64,000 nucleotides of DNA from positions 14,678,501 through 14,742,500 of the forward strand of contig CM073563.1 in assembly GCA_037074615.1 (NCBI GenBank), read 5' to 3'. Below the pieces are notes generated by a model, which made no database searches, was not told the origin of the DNA, and saw only the letters and a list, made by a program, of their open reading frames with translations. Shown here piece by piece: positions 27,352-42,517 of the stretch. The position numbers and the translations under genes are program-made. The DNA is from Leucaena leucocephala. Taxonomy: Eukaryota > Streptophyta > Magnoliopsida > Fabales > Fabaceae. Position 1 is the stretch's first letter; the number at the start of each line of letters is the position of its first letter.

Positions 27352-30300
27352 CTACTTCTAGGCAAATGAAGCAAAACCTTGGCACTTCTCCCGACCATAA
27401 TGAAAGGTCCCCACCAATATCAACATTGAATATTCATTCTAGAATGCCACATTCCTCAAGATATGGGTCCATATAGGTCACAAAAGGGTCATCAATTGTT
27501 TCTAGTTTGACTCAAATGGAGCAAAATTCTTGAACTTGTCTATACTTGTAACTCACCCCCAATCTCAACTTTCAATATGAGTTCTAGAATGTCACTTCTC
27601 CAAAGATGTGGGTCCATGTAGGTCACAAAGTGTCATCCATTTTTTCAAAGTACTTTTAGGAAAATGTAGCGAAACTCTGGCACTTCTCCCGACCATAATG
27701 AAAAGTCCCCACCAATATCAACATTGAATATTCATTCTAGAATGCCACATTCCTCAAGATATGGGTCCATATAGGTCACAAAAGGGTCATCAATTGTTTC
27801 TAGTTTGACTCAAATGGAGCAAAATTCTTGAACTTGTCTATACTTGTAACTCACCCCCAATCTCAACTTTCAATATGAGTTCTAGAATGTCACTTCTCCA
27901 AAGATGTGGGTCCATGTAGGTCACAAAGTGTCATCCATTTTTTCAAAGTACTTTTCGGAAAATGTAGCGAAACTCTGGCACTTTTCCTGACCATAATGGA
28001 AATTCCCCACCAATATCAACACTGAACATTCATTCTAGAATGCCACTTTCCTTAAGATATGGGTCCATATAGGTCACAACAGAGTCGTCAATTGTTCCAA
28101 GGTAGTTTTACGCAAATGTAGCAAAACTTTGGCACTTCACTTTTCTATAGTGATAACTCACCCCAATCTCAACTTTTAATACGAATTCTATAACACCTAT
28201 TTTCCTTAAGATATGGGTCTATGTAGGTCACGGAAGAGTTATCCATTGTTTCAAGCTACTTCTAGGCAAATGAAGCAAAACCTTGGCACTTCTCCCGACC
28301 ATAATGAAAGGTCCCCACCAATATCAACATTGAATATTCATTCTAGAATGCCACATTCCTCAAGATATGGGTCCATATAGGTCACAAAAGGGTCATCAAT
28401 TGTTTCTAGTTTGACTCAAATGGAGCAAAATTCTTGAACTTGTCTATACTTGTAACTCACCCCCAATCTCAACTTTCAATATGAGTTCTAGAATGTCACT
28501 TCTCCAAAGATGTGGGTCCATGTAGGTCACAAAGTGTCATCCATTTTTTCAAAGTACTTTTAGGAAAATGTAGCGAAACTCTGGCACTTTTCCTGACCGT
28601 AATGGAAATTCCCCACCAATATCAACACTGACTATTCATTCTAGAATGCCACTTTCCTTAAGATATGGGTCCATATTGGTCACAACAGAGTCGTCAATTG
28701 TTCCAAGGTAGTTTTACGCAAATGTAGCAAAACTTTGGCACTTCACTTTTCTATAGTGATAACTCACCCCAATCTCAACTTTTAATACGAATTCTATAAC
28801 ACCTATTTTCCTTAAGATATGGGTCTATGTAGGTCACGGAAGAGTTATCCATTGTTTCAAGCTACTTCTAGGCAAATGAAGCAAAACCTTGGCACTTCTC
28901 CCGACCATAATGAAAGGTCCCCACCAATATCAACATTGAATATTCATTCTAGAATGCCACATTCCTCAAGATATGGGTCCATATAGGTCACAAAAGGGTC
29001 ATCAATTGTTTCTAGTTTGACTCAAATGGAGCAAAATTCTTGAACTTGTCTATACTTGTAACTCACCCCCAATCTCAACTTTCAATATGAGTTCTAGAAT
29101 GTCACTTCTCCAAAGATGTGGGTCCATGTAGGTCACAAAGTGTCATCCATTTTTTCAAAGTACTTTTAGGAAAATGTAGCGAAACTCTGGCACTTTTCCT
29201 GACCATAATGGAAATTCCCCACCAATATCAACACTGAACATTCATTCTAGAATGCCACTTTCCTTAAGATATGGGTCCATATAGGTCACAACAGAGTCGT
29301 CAATTGTTCCAAGGTAGTTTTACGCAAATGTAGCAAAACTTTGGCACTTCACTTTTCTATAGTGATAACTCACCCCAATCTCAACTTTTAATACGAATTC
29401 TATAACACCTATTTTCCTTAAGATATGGGTCTATGTAGGTCACGGAAGAGTTATCCATTGTTTCAAGCTACTTCTAGGCAAATGAAGCAAAACCTTGGCA
29501 CTTCTCCCGACCATAATGAAAGGTCCCCACCAATATCAACATTGAATATTCATTCTAGAATGCCACATTCCTCAAGATATGGGTCCATATAGGTCACAAA
29601 AGGGTCATCAATTGTTTCTAGTTTGACTCAAATGGAGCAAAATTCTTGAACTTGTCTATACTTGTAACTCACCCCCAATCTCAACTTTCAATATGAGTTC
29701 TAGAATGTCACTTCTCCAAAGATGTGGGTCCATGTAGGTCACAAAGTGTCATCCATTTTTTCAAAGTACTTTTCGGAAAATGTAGCGAAACTCTGGCACT
29801 TTTCCTGACCATAATGGAAATTCCCCACCAATATCAACACTGACCATTCATTCTAGAATGCCACTTTCCTTAAGATATGGGTCCATATAGGTCACAACAG
29901 AGTCGTCAATTGTTCCAAGGTAGTTTTACGCAAATGTAGCAAAACTTTGGCACTTCACTTTTCTATAGTGATAACTCACCCCAATCTCAACTTTTAATAC
30001 GAATTCTATAACACCTATTTTCCTTAAGATATGGGTCTATGTAGGTCACGGAAGAGTTATCCATTGTTTCAAGCTACTTCTAGGCAAATGAAGCAAAACC
30101 TTGGCACTTCTCCCGACCATAATGAAAGGTCCCCACCAATATCAACATTGAATATTCATTCTAGAATGCCACATTCCTCAAGATATGGGTCCATATAGGT
30201 CACAAAAGGGTCATCAATTGTTTCTAGTTTGACTCAAATGGAGCAAAATTCTTGAACTTGTCTATACTCGTAACTCACCCCCAATCTCAACTTTCAATAT

Positions 30301-31967
30301 GAGTTCTAGAATGTCACTTCTCCAAAGATGTGGGTCCATGTAGGTCACAAAGTGTCATCCATTTTTTCAAAGTACTTTTAGGAAAATGTAGCGAAACTCT
30401 GGCACTTTTCCTGACCATAATGGAAATTCCCCACCAATATCAACACTGACCATTCATTCTAGAATGCCACTTTCCTTAAGATATGGGTCCATATAGGTCA
30501 CAACAGAGTCGTCAATTGTTCCAAGGTAGTTTTACGCAAATGTAGCAAAACTTTGGCACTTCACTTTTCTATAGTGATAACTCACCCCAATCTCAACTTT
30601 TAATACGAATTCTATAACACCTATTTTCCTTAAGATATGGGTCTATGTAGGTCACGGAAGAGTTATCCATTGTTTCAAGCTACTTCTAGGCAAATGAAGC
30701 AAAACCTTGGCACTTCTCCCGACCATAATGAAAGGTCCCCACCAATATCAACATTGAATATTCATTCTAGAATGCCACATTCCTCAAGATATGGGTCCAT
30801 ATAGGTCACAAAAGGGTCATCAATTGTTTCTAGTTTGACTCAAATGGAGCAAAATTCTTGAACTTGTCTATACTCGTAACTCACCCCCAATCTCAACTTT
30901 CAATATGAGTTCTAGAATGTCACTTCTCCAAAGATGTGGGTCCATGTAGGTCACAAAGTGTCATCCATTTTTTCAAAGTACTTTTAGGAAAATGTAGCGA
31001 AACTCTGGCACTTTTCCTGACCATAATGGAAATTCCCCACCAATATCAACACTGACCATTCATTCTAGAATGCCACTTTCCTTAAGATATGGGTCCATAT
31101 AGGTCACAACAGAGTCGTCAATTGTTCCAAGGTAGTTTTACGCAAATGTAGCAAAACTTTGGCACTTCACTTTTCTATAGTGATAACTCACCCCAATCTC
31201 AACTTTTAATACGAATTCTATAACACCTATTTTCCTTAAGATATGGGTCTATGTAGGTCACGGAAGAGTTATCCATTGTTTCAAGCTACTTCTAGGCAAA
31301 TGAAGCAAAACCTTGGCACTTCTCCCGACCATAATGAAAGGTCCCCACCAATATCAACATTGAATATTCATTCTAGAATGCCACATTCCTCAAGATATGG
31401 GTCCATATAGGTCACAAAAGGGTCATCAATTGTTTCTAGTTTGACTCAAATGGAGCAAAATTCTTGAACTTGTCTATACTTGTAACTCACCCCCAATCTC
31501 AACTTTCAATATGAGTTCTAGAATGTCACTTCTCCAAAGATGTGGGTCCATGTAGGTCACAAAGTGTCATCCATTTTTTCAAAGTACTTTTCGGAAAATG
31601 TAGCGAAACTCTGGCACTTTTCCTGACCATAATGGAAATTCCCCACCAATATCAACACTGACCATTCATTCTAGAATGCCACTTTCCTTAAGATATGGGT
31701 CCATATAGGTCACAACAGAGTCGTCAATTGTTCCAAGGTAGTTTTACGCAAATGTAGCAAAACTTTGGCACTTCACTTTTCTATAGTGATAACTCACCCC
31801 AATCTCAACTTTTAATACGAATTCTATAACACCTATTTTCCTTAAGATATGGGTCTATGTAGGTCACGGAAGAGTTATCCATTGTTTCAAGCTACTTCTA
31901 GGCAAATGAAGCAAAACCTTGGCACTTCTCCCGACCATAATGAAAGGTCCCCACCAATATCAACATT

Positions 31968-34900
31968 GAATATTCATTCTAGAATGCCACATTCCTCAAG
32001 ATATGGGTCCATATAGGTCACAAAAGGGTCATCAATTGTTTCTAGTTTGACTCAAATGGAGCAAAATTCTTGAACTTGTCTATACTTGTAACTCACCCCC
32101 AATCTCAACTTTCAATATGAGTTCTAGAATGTCACTTCTCCAAAGATGTGGGTCCATGTAGGTCACAAAGTGTCATCCATTTTTTCAAAGTACTTTTAGG
32201 AAAATGTAGCGAAACTCTGGCACTTCTCCCGACCATAATGAAAAGTCCCCACCAATATCAACATTGAATATTCATTCTAGAATGCCACATTCCTCAAGAT
32301 ATGGGTCCATATAGGTCACAAAAGGGTCATCAATTGTTTCTAGTTTGACTCAAATGGAGCAAAATTCTTGAACTTGTCTATACTTGTAACTCACCCCCAA
32401 TCTCAACTTTCAATATGAGTTCTAGAATGTCACTTCTCCAAAGATGTGGGTCCATGTAGGTCACAAAGTGTCATCCATTTTTTCAAAGTACTTTTAGGAA
32501 AATGTAGCGAAACTCTGGCACTTCTCCCGACCATAATGAAAAGTCCCCACCAATATCAACATTGAATATTCATTCTAGAATGCCACATTCCTCAAGATAT
32601 GGGTCCATATAGGTCACAAAAGGGTCATCAATTGTTTCTAGTTTGACTCAAATGGAGCAAAATTCTTGAACTTGTCTATACTCGTAACTAACCCCCAATC
32701 TCAACTTTCAATATGAGTTCTAGAATGTCACTTCTCCAAAGATGTGGGTCCATGTAGGTCACAAAGTGTCATCCATTTTTTCAAAGTACTTTTAGGAAAA
32801 TGTAGCGAAACTCTGGCACTTTTCCTGACCATAATGGAAATTCCCCACCAATATCAACACTGACCATTCATTCTAGAATGCCACTTTCCTTAAGATATGG
32901 GTCCATATAGGTCACAACAGAGTCGTCAATTGTTCCAAGGTAGTTTTACGCAAATGTAGCAAAACTTTGGCACTTCACTTTTCTATAGTGATAACTCACC
33001 CCAATCTCAACTTTTAATACGAATTCTATAACACCTATTTTCCTTAAGATATGGGTCTATGTAGGTCACGGAAGAGTTATCCATTGTTTCAAGCTACTTC
33101 TAGGCAAATGAAGCAAAACCTTGGCACTTCTCCCGACCATAATGAAAGGTCCCCACCAATATCAACATTGAATATTCATTCTAGAATGCCACATTCCTCA
33201 AGATATGGGTCCATATAGGTCACAAAAGGGTCATCAATTGTTTCTAGTTTGACTCAAATGGAGCAAAATTCTTGAACTTGTCTATACTTGTAACTCACCC
33301 CCAATCTCAACTTTCAATATGAGTTCTAGAATGTCACTTCTCCAAAGATGTGGGTCCATGTAGGTCACAAAGTGTCATCCATTTTTTCAAAGTACTTTTA
33401 GGAAAATGTAGCGAAACTCTGGCACTTCTCCCGACCATAATGAAAAGTCCCCACCAATATCAACATTGAATATTCATTCGAGAATGCCACATTCCTCAAG
33501 ATATGGGTCCATATAGGTCACAAAAGGGTCATCAATTGTTTCTAGTTTGACTCAAATGGAGCAAAATTCTTGAACTTGTCTATACTTGTAACTCACCCCC
33601 AATCTCAACTTTCAATATGAGTTCTAGAATGTCACTTCTCCAAAGATGTGGGTCCATGTAGGTCACAAAGTGTCATCCATTTTTTCAAAGTACTTTTAGG
33701 AAAATGTAGCGAAACTCTGGCACTTCTCCCGACCATAATGAAAAGTCCCCACCAATATCAACATTGAATATTCATTCTAGAATGCCACATTCCTCAAGAT
33801 ATGGGTCCATATAGGTCACAAAAGGGTCATCAATTGTTTCTAGTTTGACTCAAATGGAGCAAAATTCTTGAACTTGTCTATACTTGTAACTCACCCCCAA
33901 TCTCAACTTTCAATATGAGTTCTAGAATGTCACTTCTCCAAAGATGTGGGTCCATGTAGGTCACAAAGTGTCATCCATTTTTTCAAAGTACTTTTAGGAA
34001 AATGTAGCGAAACTCTGGCACTTCTCCCGACCATAATGAAAAGTCCCCACCAATATCAACATTGAATATTCATTCTAGAATGCCACATTCCTCAAGATAT
34101 GGGTCCATATAGGTCACATAAGGGTCATCAATTGTTTCTAGTTTGACTCAAATGGAGCAAAATTCTTGAACTTGTCTATACTCGTAACTAACCCCCAATC
34201 TCAACTTTCAATATGAGTTCTAGAATGTCACTTCTCCAAAGATGTGGGTCCATGTAGGTCACAAAGTGTCATCCATTTTTTCAAAGTACTTTTAGGAAAA
34301 TGTAGCGAAACTCTGGCACTTTTCCTGACCATAATGGAAATTCCCCACCAATATCAACACTGACCATTCATTCTAGAATGCCACTTTCCTTAAGATATGG
34401 GTCCATATAGGTCACAACAGAGTCGTCAATTGTTCCAAGGTAGTTTTACGCAAATGTAGCAAAACTTTGGCACTTCACTTTTCTATAGTGATAACTCACC
34501 CCAATCTCAACTTTTAATACGAATTCTATAACACCTATTTTCCTTAAGATATGGGTCTATGTAGGTCACGGAAGAGTTATCCATTGTTTCAAGCTACTTC
34601 TAGGCAAATGAAGCAAAACCTTGGCACTTCTCCCGACCATAATGAAAGGTCCCCACCAATATCAACATTGAATATTCATTCTAGAATGCCACATTCCTCA
34701 AGATATGGGTCCATATAGGTCACAAAAGGGTCATCAATTGTTTCTAGTTTGACTCAAATGGAGCAAAATTCTTGAACTTGTCTATACTTGTAACTCACCC
34801 CCAATCTCAACTTTCAATATGAGTTCTAGAATGTCACTTCTCCAAAGATGTGGGTCCATGTAGGTCACAAAGTGTCATCCATTTTTTCAAAGTACTTTTA

Positions 34901-37900
34901 GGAAAATGTAGCGAAACTCTGGCACTTCTCCCGACCATAATGAAAAGTCCCCACCAATATCAACATTGAATATTCATTCGAGAATGCCACATTCCTCAAG
35001 ATATGGGTCCATATAGGTCACAAAAGGGTCATCAATTGTTTCTAGTTTGACTCAAATGGAGCAAAATTCTTGAACTTGTCTATACTTGTAACTCACCCCC
35101 AATCTCAACTTTCAATATGAGTTCTAGAATGTCACTTCTCCAAAGATGTGGGTCCATGTAGGTCACAAAGTGTCATCCATTTTTTCAAAGTACTTTTAGG
35201 AAAATGTAGCGAAACTCTGGCACTTCTCCCGACCATAATGAAAAGTCCCCACCAATATCAACATTGAATATTCATTCTAGAATGCCACATTCCTCAAGAT
35301 ATGGGTCCATATAGGTCACAAAAGGGTCATCAATTGTTTCTAGTTTGACTCAAATGGAGCAAAATTCTTGAACTTGTCTATACTCGTAACTAACCCCCAA
35401 TCTCAACTTTCAATATGAGTTTTAGAATGTCACTTCTCCAAAGATGTGGGTCCATGTAGGTCACAAAGTGTCATCCATTTTTTCAAAGTACTTTTAGGAA
35501 AATGTAGCGAAACTCTGGCACTTTTCCTGACCATAATGGAAATTCCCCACCAATATCAACACTGACCATTCATTCTAGAATGCCACTTTCCTTAAGATAT
35601 GGGTCCATATAGGTCACAACAGAGTCGTCAATTGTTCCAAGGTAGTTTTACGCAAATGTAGCAAAACTTTGGCACTTCACTTTTCTATAGTGATAACTCA
35701 CCCCAATCTCAACTTTTAATACGAATTCTATAACACCTATTTTCCTTAAGATATGGGTCTATGTAGGTCACGGAAGAGTTATCCATTGTTTCAAGCTACT
35801 TCTAGGCAAATGAAGCAAAACCTTGGCACTTCTCCCGACCATAATGAAAGGTCCCCACCAATATCAACATTGAATATTCATTCTAGAATGCCACATTCCT
35901 CAAGATATGGGTCCATATAGGTCACAAAAGGGTCATCAATTGTTTCTAGTTTGACTCAAATGGAGCAAAATTCTTGAACTTGTCTATACTCGTAACTCAC
36001 CCCCAATCTCAACTTTCAATATGAGTTCTAGAATGTCACTTCTCCAAAGATGTGGGTCCATGTAGGTCACAAAGTGTCATCCATTTTTTCAAAGTACTTT
36101 TAGGAAAATGTAGCGAAACTCTGGCACTTTTCCTGACCATAATGGAAATTCCCCACCAATATCAACACTGACCATTCATTCTAGAATGCCACTTTCCTTA
36201 AGATATGGGTCCATATAGGTCACAACAGAGTCGTCAATTGTTCCAAGGTAGTTTTACGCAAATGTAGCAAAACTTTGGCACTTCACTTTTCTATAGTGAT
36301 AACTCACCCCAATCTCAACTTTTAATACGAATTCTATAACACCTATTTTCCTTAAGATATGGGTCTATGTAGGTCACGGAAGAGTTATCCATTGTTTCAA
36401 GCTACTTCTAGGCAAATGAAGCAAAACCTTGGCACTTCTCCCGACCATAATGAAAGGTCCCCACCAATATCAACATTGAATATTCATTCTAGAATGCCAC
36501 ATTCCTCAAGATATGGGTCCATATAGGTCACAAAAGGGTCATCAATTGTTTCTAGTTTGACTCAAATGGAGCAAAATTCTTGAACTTGTCTATACTTGTA
36601 ACTCACCCCCAATCTCAACTTTCAATATGAGTTCTAGAATGTCACTTCTCCAAAGATGTGGGTCCATGTAGGTCACAAAGTGTCATCCATTTTTTCAAAG
36701 TACTTTTAGGAAAATGTAGCGAAACTCTGGCACTTCTCCCGACCATAATGAAAAGTCCCCACCAATATCAACATTGAATATTCATTCGAGAATGCCACAT
36801 TCCTCAAGATATGGGTCCATATAGGTCACAAAAGGGTCATCAATTGTTTCTAGTTTGACTCAAATGGAGCAAAATTCTTGAACTTGTCTATACTCGTAAC
36901 TAACCCCCAATCTCAACTTTCAATATGAGTTCTAGAATGTCACTTCTCCAAAGATGTGGGTCCATGTAGGTCACAAAGTGTCATCCATTTTTTCAAAGTA
37001 CTTTTAGGAAAATGTAGCGAAACTCTGGCACTTTTCCTGACCATAATGGAAATTCCCCACCAATATCAACACTGACCATTCATTCTAGAATGCCACTTTC
37101 CTTAAGATATGGGTCCATATAGGTCACAACAGAGTCGTCAATTGTTCCAAGGTAGTTTTACGCAAATGTAGCAAAACTTTGGCACTTCACTTTTCTATAG
37201 TGATAACTCACCCCAATCTCAACTTTTAATACGAATTCTATAACACCTATTTTCCTTAAGATATGGGTCTATGTAGGTCACGGAAGAGTTATCCATTGTT
37301 TCAAGCTACTTCTAGGCAAATGAAGCAAAACCTTGGCACTTCTCCCGACCATAATGAAAGGTCCCCACCAATATCAACATTGAATATTCATTCTAGAATG
37401 CCACATTCCTCAAGATATGGGTCCATATAGGTCACAAAAGGGTCATCAATTGTTTCTAGTTTGACTCAAATGGAGCAAAATTCTTGAACTTGTCTATACT
37501 TGTAACTCACCCCCAATCTCAACTTTCAATATGAGTTCTAGAATGTCACTTCTCCAAAGATGTGGGTCCATGTAGGTCACAAAGTGTCATCCATTTTTTC
37601 AAAGTACTTTTAGGAAAATGTAGCGAAACTCTGGCACTTCTCCCGACCATAATGAAAAGTCCCCACCAATATCAACATTGAATATTCATTCGAGAATGCC
37701 ACATTCCTCAAGATATGGGTCCATATAGGTCACAAAAGGGTCATCAATTGTTTCTAGTTTGACTCAAATGGAGCAAAATTCTTGAACTTGTCTATACTTG
37801 TAACTCACCCCCAATCTCAACTTTCAATATGAGTTCTAGAATGTCACTTCTCCAAAGATGTGGGTCCATGTAGGTCACAAAGTGTCATCCATTTTTTCAA

Positions 37901-38881
37901 AGTACTTTTAGGAAAATGTAGCGAAACTCTGGCACTTCTCCCGACCATAATGAAAAGTCCCCACCAATATCAACATTGAATATTCATTCTAGAATGCCAC
38001 ATTCCTCAAGATATGGGTCCATATAGGTCACAAAAGGGTCATCAATTGTTTCTAGTTTGACTCAAATGGAGCAAAATTCTTGAACTTGTCTATACTTGTA
38101 ACTCACCCCCAATCTCAACTTTCAATATGAGTTCTAGAATGTCACTTCTCCAAAGATGTGGGTCCATGTAGGTCACAAAGTGTCATCCATTTTTTCAAAG
38201 TACTTTTAGGAAAATGTAGCGAAACTCTGGCACTTCTCCCGACCATAATGAAAAGTCCCCACCAATATCAACATTGAATATTCATTCTAGAATGCCACAT
38301 TCCTCAAGATATGGGTCCATATAGGTCACATAAGGGTCATCAATTGTTTCTAGTTTGACTCAAATGGAGCAAAATTCTTGAACTTGTCTATACTCGTAAC
38401 TAACCCCCAATCTCAACTTTCAATATGAGTTCTAGAATGTCACTTCTCCAAAGATGTGGGTCCATGTAGGTCACAAAGTGTCATCCATTTTTTCAAAGTA
38501 CTTTTAGGAAAATGTAGCGAAACTCTGGCACTTTTCCTGACCATAATGGAAATTCCCCACCAATATCAACACTGACCATTCATTCTAGAATGCCACTTTC
38601 CTTAAGATATGGGTCCATATAGGTCACAACAGAGTCGTCAATTGTTCCAAGGTAGTTTTACGCAAATGTAGCAAAACTTTGGCACTTCACTTTTCTATAG
38701 TGATAACTCACCCCAATCTCAACTTTTAATACGAATTCTATAACACCTATTTTCCTTAAGATATGGGTCTATGTAGGTCACGGAAGAGTTATCCATTGTT
38801 TCAAGCTACTTCTAGGCAAATGAAGCAAAACCTTGGCACTTCTCCCGACCATAATGAAAGGTCCCCACCAATATCAACATT
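31968..38881 (+). repeat. Dimer-rich satellite sub-domain
   Basis: Eleven of the 19 dimers in the homogeneous array fall in these 6.9 kb, in runs of one to three. A 1,500-bp pattern (three dimers and a tetramer) occurs at 33170-34669 and again at 37382-38881. Both copies share the rare variants cattcgagaatg in the second dimer and cacataagggtc in the tetramer, so one is a copy of the other or both are copies of a third. Confidence 0.9.
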
Positions 38882-41800
38882 GAATATTCATTCTAGAATG
38901 CCACATTCCTCAAGATATGGGTCCATATAGGTCACAAAAGGGTCATCAATTGTTTCTAGTTTGACTCAAATGGAGCAAAATTCTTGAACTTGTCTATACT
39001 TGTAACTCACCCCCAATCTCAACTTTCAATATGAGTTCTAGAATGTCACTTCTCCAAAGATGTGGGTCCATGTAGGTCACAAAGTGTCATCCATTTTTTC
39101 AAAGTACTTTTAGGAAAATGTAGCGAAACTCTGGCACTTCTCCCGACCATAATGGAAATTCCCCACCAATATCAACACTGAACATTCATTCTAGAATGCC
39201 ACTTTCCTTAAGATATGGGTCCATATAGGTCACAACAGAGTCGTCAATTGTTCCAAGGTAGTTTTACGCAAATGTAGCAAAACTTTGGCACTTCACTTTT
39301 CTATAGTGATAACTCACCCCAATCTCAACTTTTAATACGAATTCTATAACACCTATTTTCCTTAAGATATGGGTCTATGTAGGTCACGGAAGAGTTATCC
39401 ATTGTTTCAAGCTACTTCTAGGCAAATGAAGCAAAACCTTGGCACTTCTCCCGACCATAATGAAAGGTCCCCACCAATATCAACATTGAATATTCATTCT
39501 AGAATGCCACATTCCTCAAGATATGGGTCCATATAGGTCACAAAAGGGTCATCAATTGTTTCTAGTTTGACTCAAATGGAGCAAAATTCTTGAACTTGTC
39601 TATACTTGTAACTCACCCCCAATCTCAACTTTCAATATGAGTTCTAGAATGTCACTTCTCCAAAGATGTGGGTCCATGTAGGTCACAAAGTGTCATCCAT
39701 TTTTTCAAAGTACTTTTCGGAAAATGTAGCGAAACTCTGGCACTTTTCCTGACCATAATGGAAATTCCCCACCAATATCAACACTGACCATTCATTCTAG
39801 AATGCCACTTTCCTTAAGATATGGGTCCATATAGGTCACAACAGAGTCGTCAATTGTTCCAAGGTAGTTTTACGCAAATGTAGCAAAACTTTGGCACTTC
39901 ACTTTTCTATAGTGATAACTCACCCCAATCTCAACTTTTAATACGAATTCTATAACACCTATTTTCCTTAAGATATGGGTCTATGTAGGTCACGGAAGAG
40001 TTATCCATTGTTTCAAGCTACTTCTAGGCAAATGAAGCAAAACCTTGGCACTTCTCCCGACCATAATGAAAGGTCCCCACCAATATTAACATTGAATATT
40101 CATTCTAGAATGCCACATTCCTCAAGATATGGGTCCATATAGGTCACAAAAGGGTCATCAATTGTTTCTAGTTTGACTCAAATGGAGCAAAATTCTTGAA
40201 CTTGTCTATACTCGTAACTCACCCCCAATCTCAACTTTCAATATGAGTTCTAGAATGTCACTTCTCCAAAGATGTGGGTCCATGTAGGTCACAAAGTGTC
40301 ATCCATTTTTTCAAAGTACTTTTAGGAAAATGTAGCGAAACTCTGGCACTTTTCCTGACCATAATGGAAATTCCCCACCAATATCAACACTGACCATTCA
40401 TTCTAGAATGCCACTTTCCTTAAGATATGGGTCCATATAGGTCACAACAGAGTCGTCAATTGTTCCAAGGTAGTTTTACGCAAATGTAGCAAAACTTTGG
40501 CACTTCACTTTTCTATAGTGATAACTCACCCCAATCTCAACTTTTAATACGAATTCTATAACACCTATTTTCCTTAAGATATGGGTCTATGTAGGTCACG
40601 GAAGAGTTATCCATTGTTTCAAGCTACTTCTAGGCAAATGAAGCAAAACCTTGGCACTTCTCCCGACCATAATGAAAGGTCCCCACCAATATCAACATTG
40701 AATATTCATTCTAGAATGCCACATTCCTCAAGATATGGGTCCATATAGGTCACAAAAGGGTCATCAATTGTTTCTAGTTTGACTCAAATGGAGCAAAATT
40801 CTTGAACTTGTCTATACTTGTAACTCACCCCCAATCTCAACTTTCAATATGAGTTCTAGAATGTCACTTCTCCAAAGATGTGGGTCCATGTAGGTCACAA
40901 AGTGTCATCCATTTTTTCAAAGTACTTTTAGGAAAATGTAGCGAAACTCTGGCACTTTTCCTGACCATAATGGAAATTCCCCACCAATATCAACACTGAA
41001 CATTCATTCTAGAATGCCACTTTCCTTAAGATATGGGTCCATATAGGTCACAACAGAGTCGTCAATTGTTCCAAGGTAGTTTTACGCAAATGTAGCAAAA
41101 CTTTGGCACTTCACTTTTCTATAGTGATAACTCACCCCAATCTCAACTTTTAATACGAATTCTATAACACCTATTTTCCTTAAGATATGGGTCTATGTAG
41201 GTCACGGAAGAGTTATCCATTGTTTCAAGCTACTTCTAGGCAAATGAAGCAAAACCTTGGCACTTCTCCCGACCATAATGAAAGGTCCCCACCAATATCA
41301 ACATTGAATATTCATTCTAGAATGCCACATTCCTCAAGATATGGGTCCATATAGGTCACAAAAGGGTCATCAATTGTTTCTAGTTTGACTCAAATGGAGC
41401 AAAATTCTTGAACTTGTCTATACTTGTAACTCACCCCCAATCTCAACTTTCAATATGAGTTCTAGAATGTCACTTCTCCAAAGATGTGGGTCCATGTAGG
41501 TCACAAAGTGTCATCCATTTTTTCAAAGTACTTTTCGGAAAATGTAGCGAAACTCTGGCACTTTTCCTGACCATAATGGAAATTCCCCACCAATATCAAC
41601 ACTGACCATTCATTCTAGAATGCCACTTTCCTTAAGATATGGGTCCATATAGGTCACAACAGAGTCGTCAATTGTTCCAAGGTAGTTTTACGCAAATGTA
41701 GCAAAACTTTGGCACTTCACTTTTCTATAGTGATAACTCACCCCAATCTCAACTTTTAATACGAATTCTATAACACCTATTTTCCTTAAGATATGGGTCT

Positions 41801-42517
41801 ATGTAGGTCACGGAAGAGTTATCCATTGTTTCAAGCTACTTCTAGGCAAATGAAGCAAAACCTTGGCACTTCTCCCGACCATAATGAAAGGTCCCCACCA
41901 ATATTAACATTGAATATTCATTCTAGAATGCCACATTCCTCAAGATATGGGTCCATATAGGTCACAAAAGGGTCATCAATTGTTTCTAGTTTGACTCAAA
42001 TGGAGCAAAATTCTTGAACTTGTCTATACTCGTAACTCACCCCCAATCTCAACTTTCAATATGAGTTCTAGAATGTCACTTCTCCAAAGATGTGGGTCCA
42101 TGTAGGTCACAAAGTGTCATCCATTTTTTCAAAGTACTTTTAGGAAAATGTAGCGAAACTCTGGCACTTTTCCTGACCATAATGGAAATTCCCCACCAAT
42201 ATCAACACTGACCATTCATTCTAGAATGCCACTTTCCTTAAGATATGGGTCCATATAGGTCACAACAGAGTCGTCAATTGTTCCAAGGTAGTTTTACGCA
42301 AATGTAGCAAAACTTTGGCACTTCACTTTTCTATAGTGATAACTCACCCCAATCTCAACTTTTAATACGAATTCTATAACACCTATTTTCCTTAAGATAT
42401 GGGTCTATGTAGGTCACGGAAGAGTTATCCATTGTTTCAAGCTACTTCTAGGCAAATGAAGCAAAACCTTGGCACTTCTCCCGACCATAATGAAAGGTCC
42501 CCACCAATATCAACATT
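38882..42517 (+). repeat. 1,818-bp tandem duplication (three tetramers, twice)
   Basis: Units 38882/39488/40094 are matched by 40700/41306/41912 at an offset of 1,818 bp. The middle unit of each triplet has ttttcggaaa and ends with the rare caatattaac (40083 and 41901), and the third has ctcgtaactcacc. The first unit of the left triplet differs by a conversion-like patch near 39139 (ctcccgaccataatggaaat). Confidence 0.85.
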
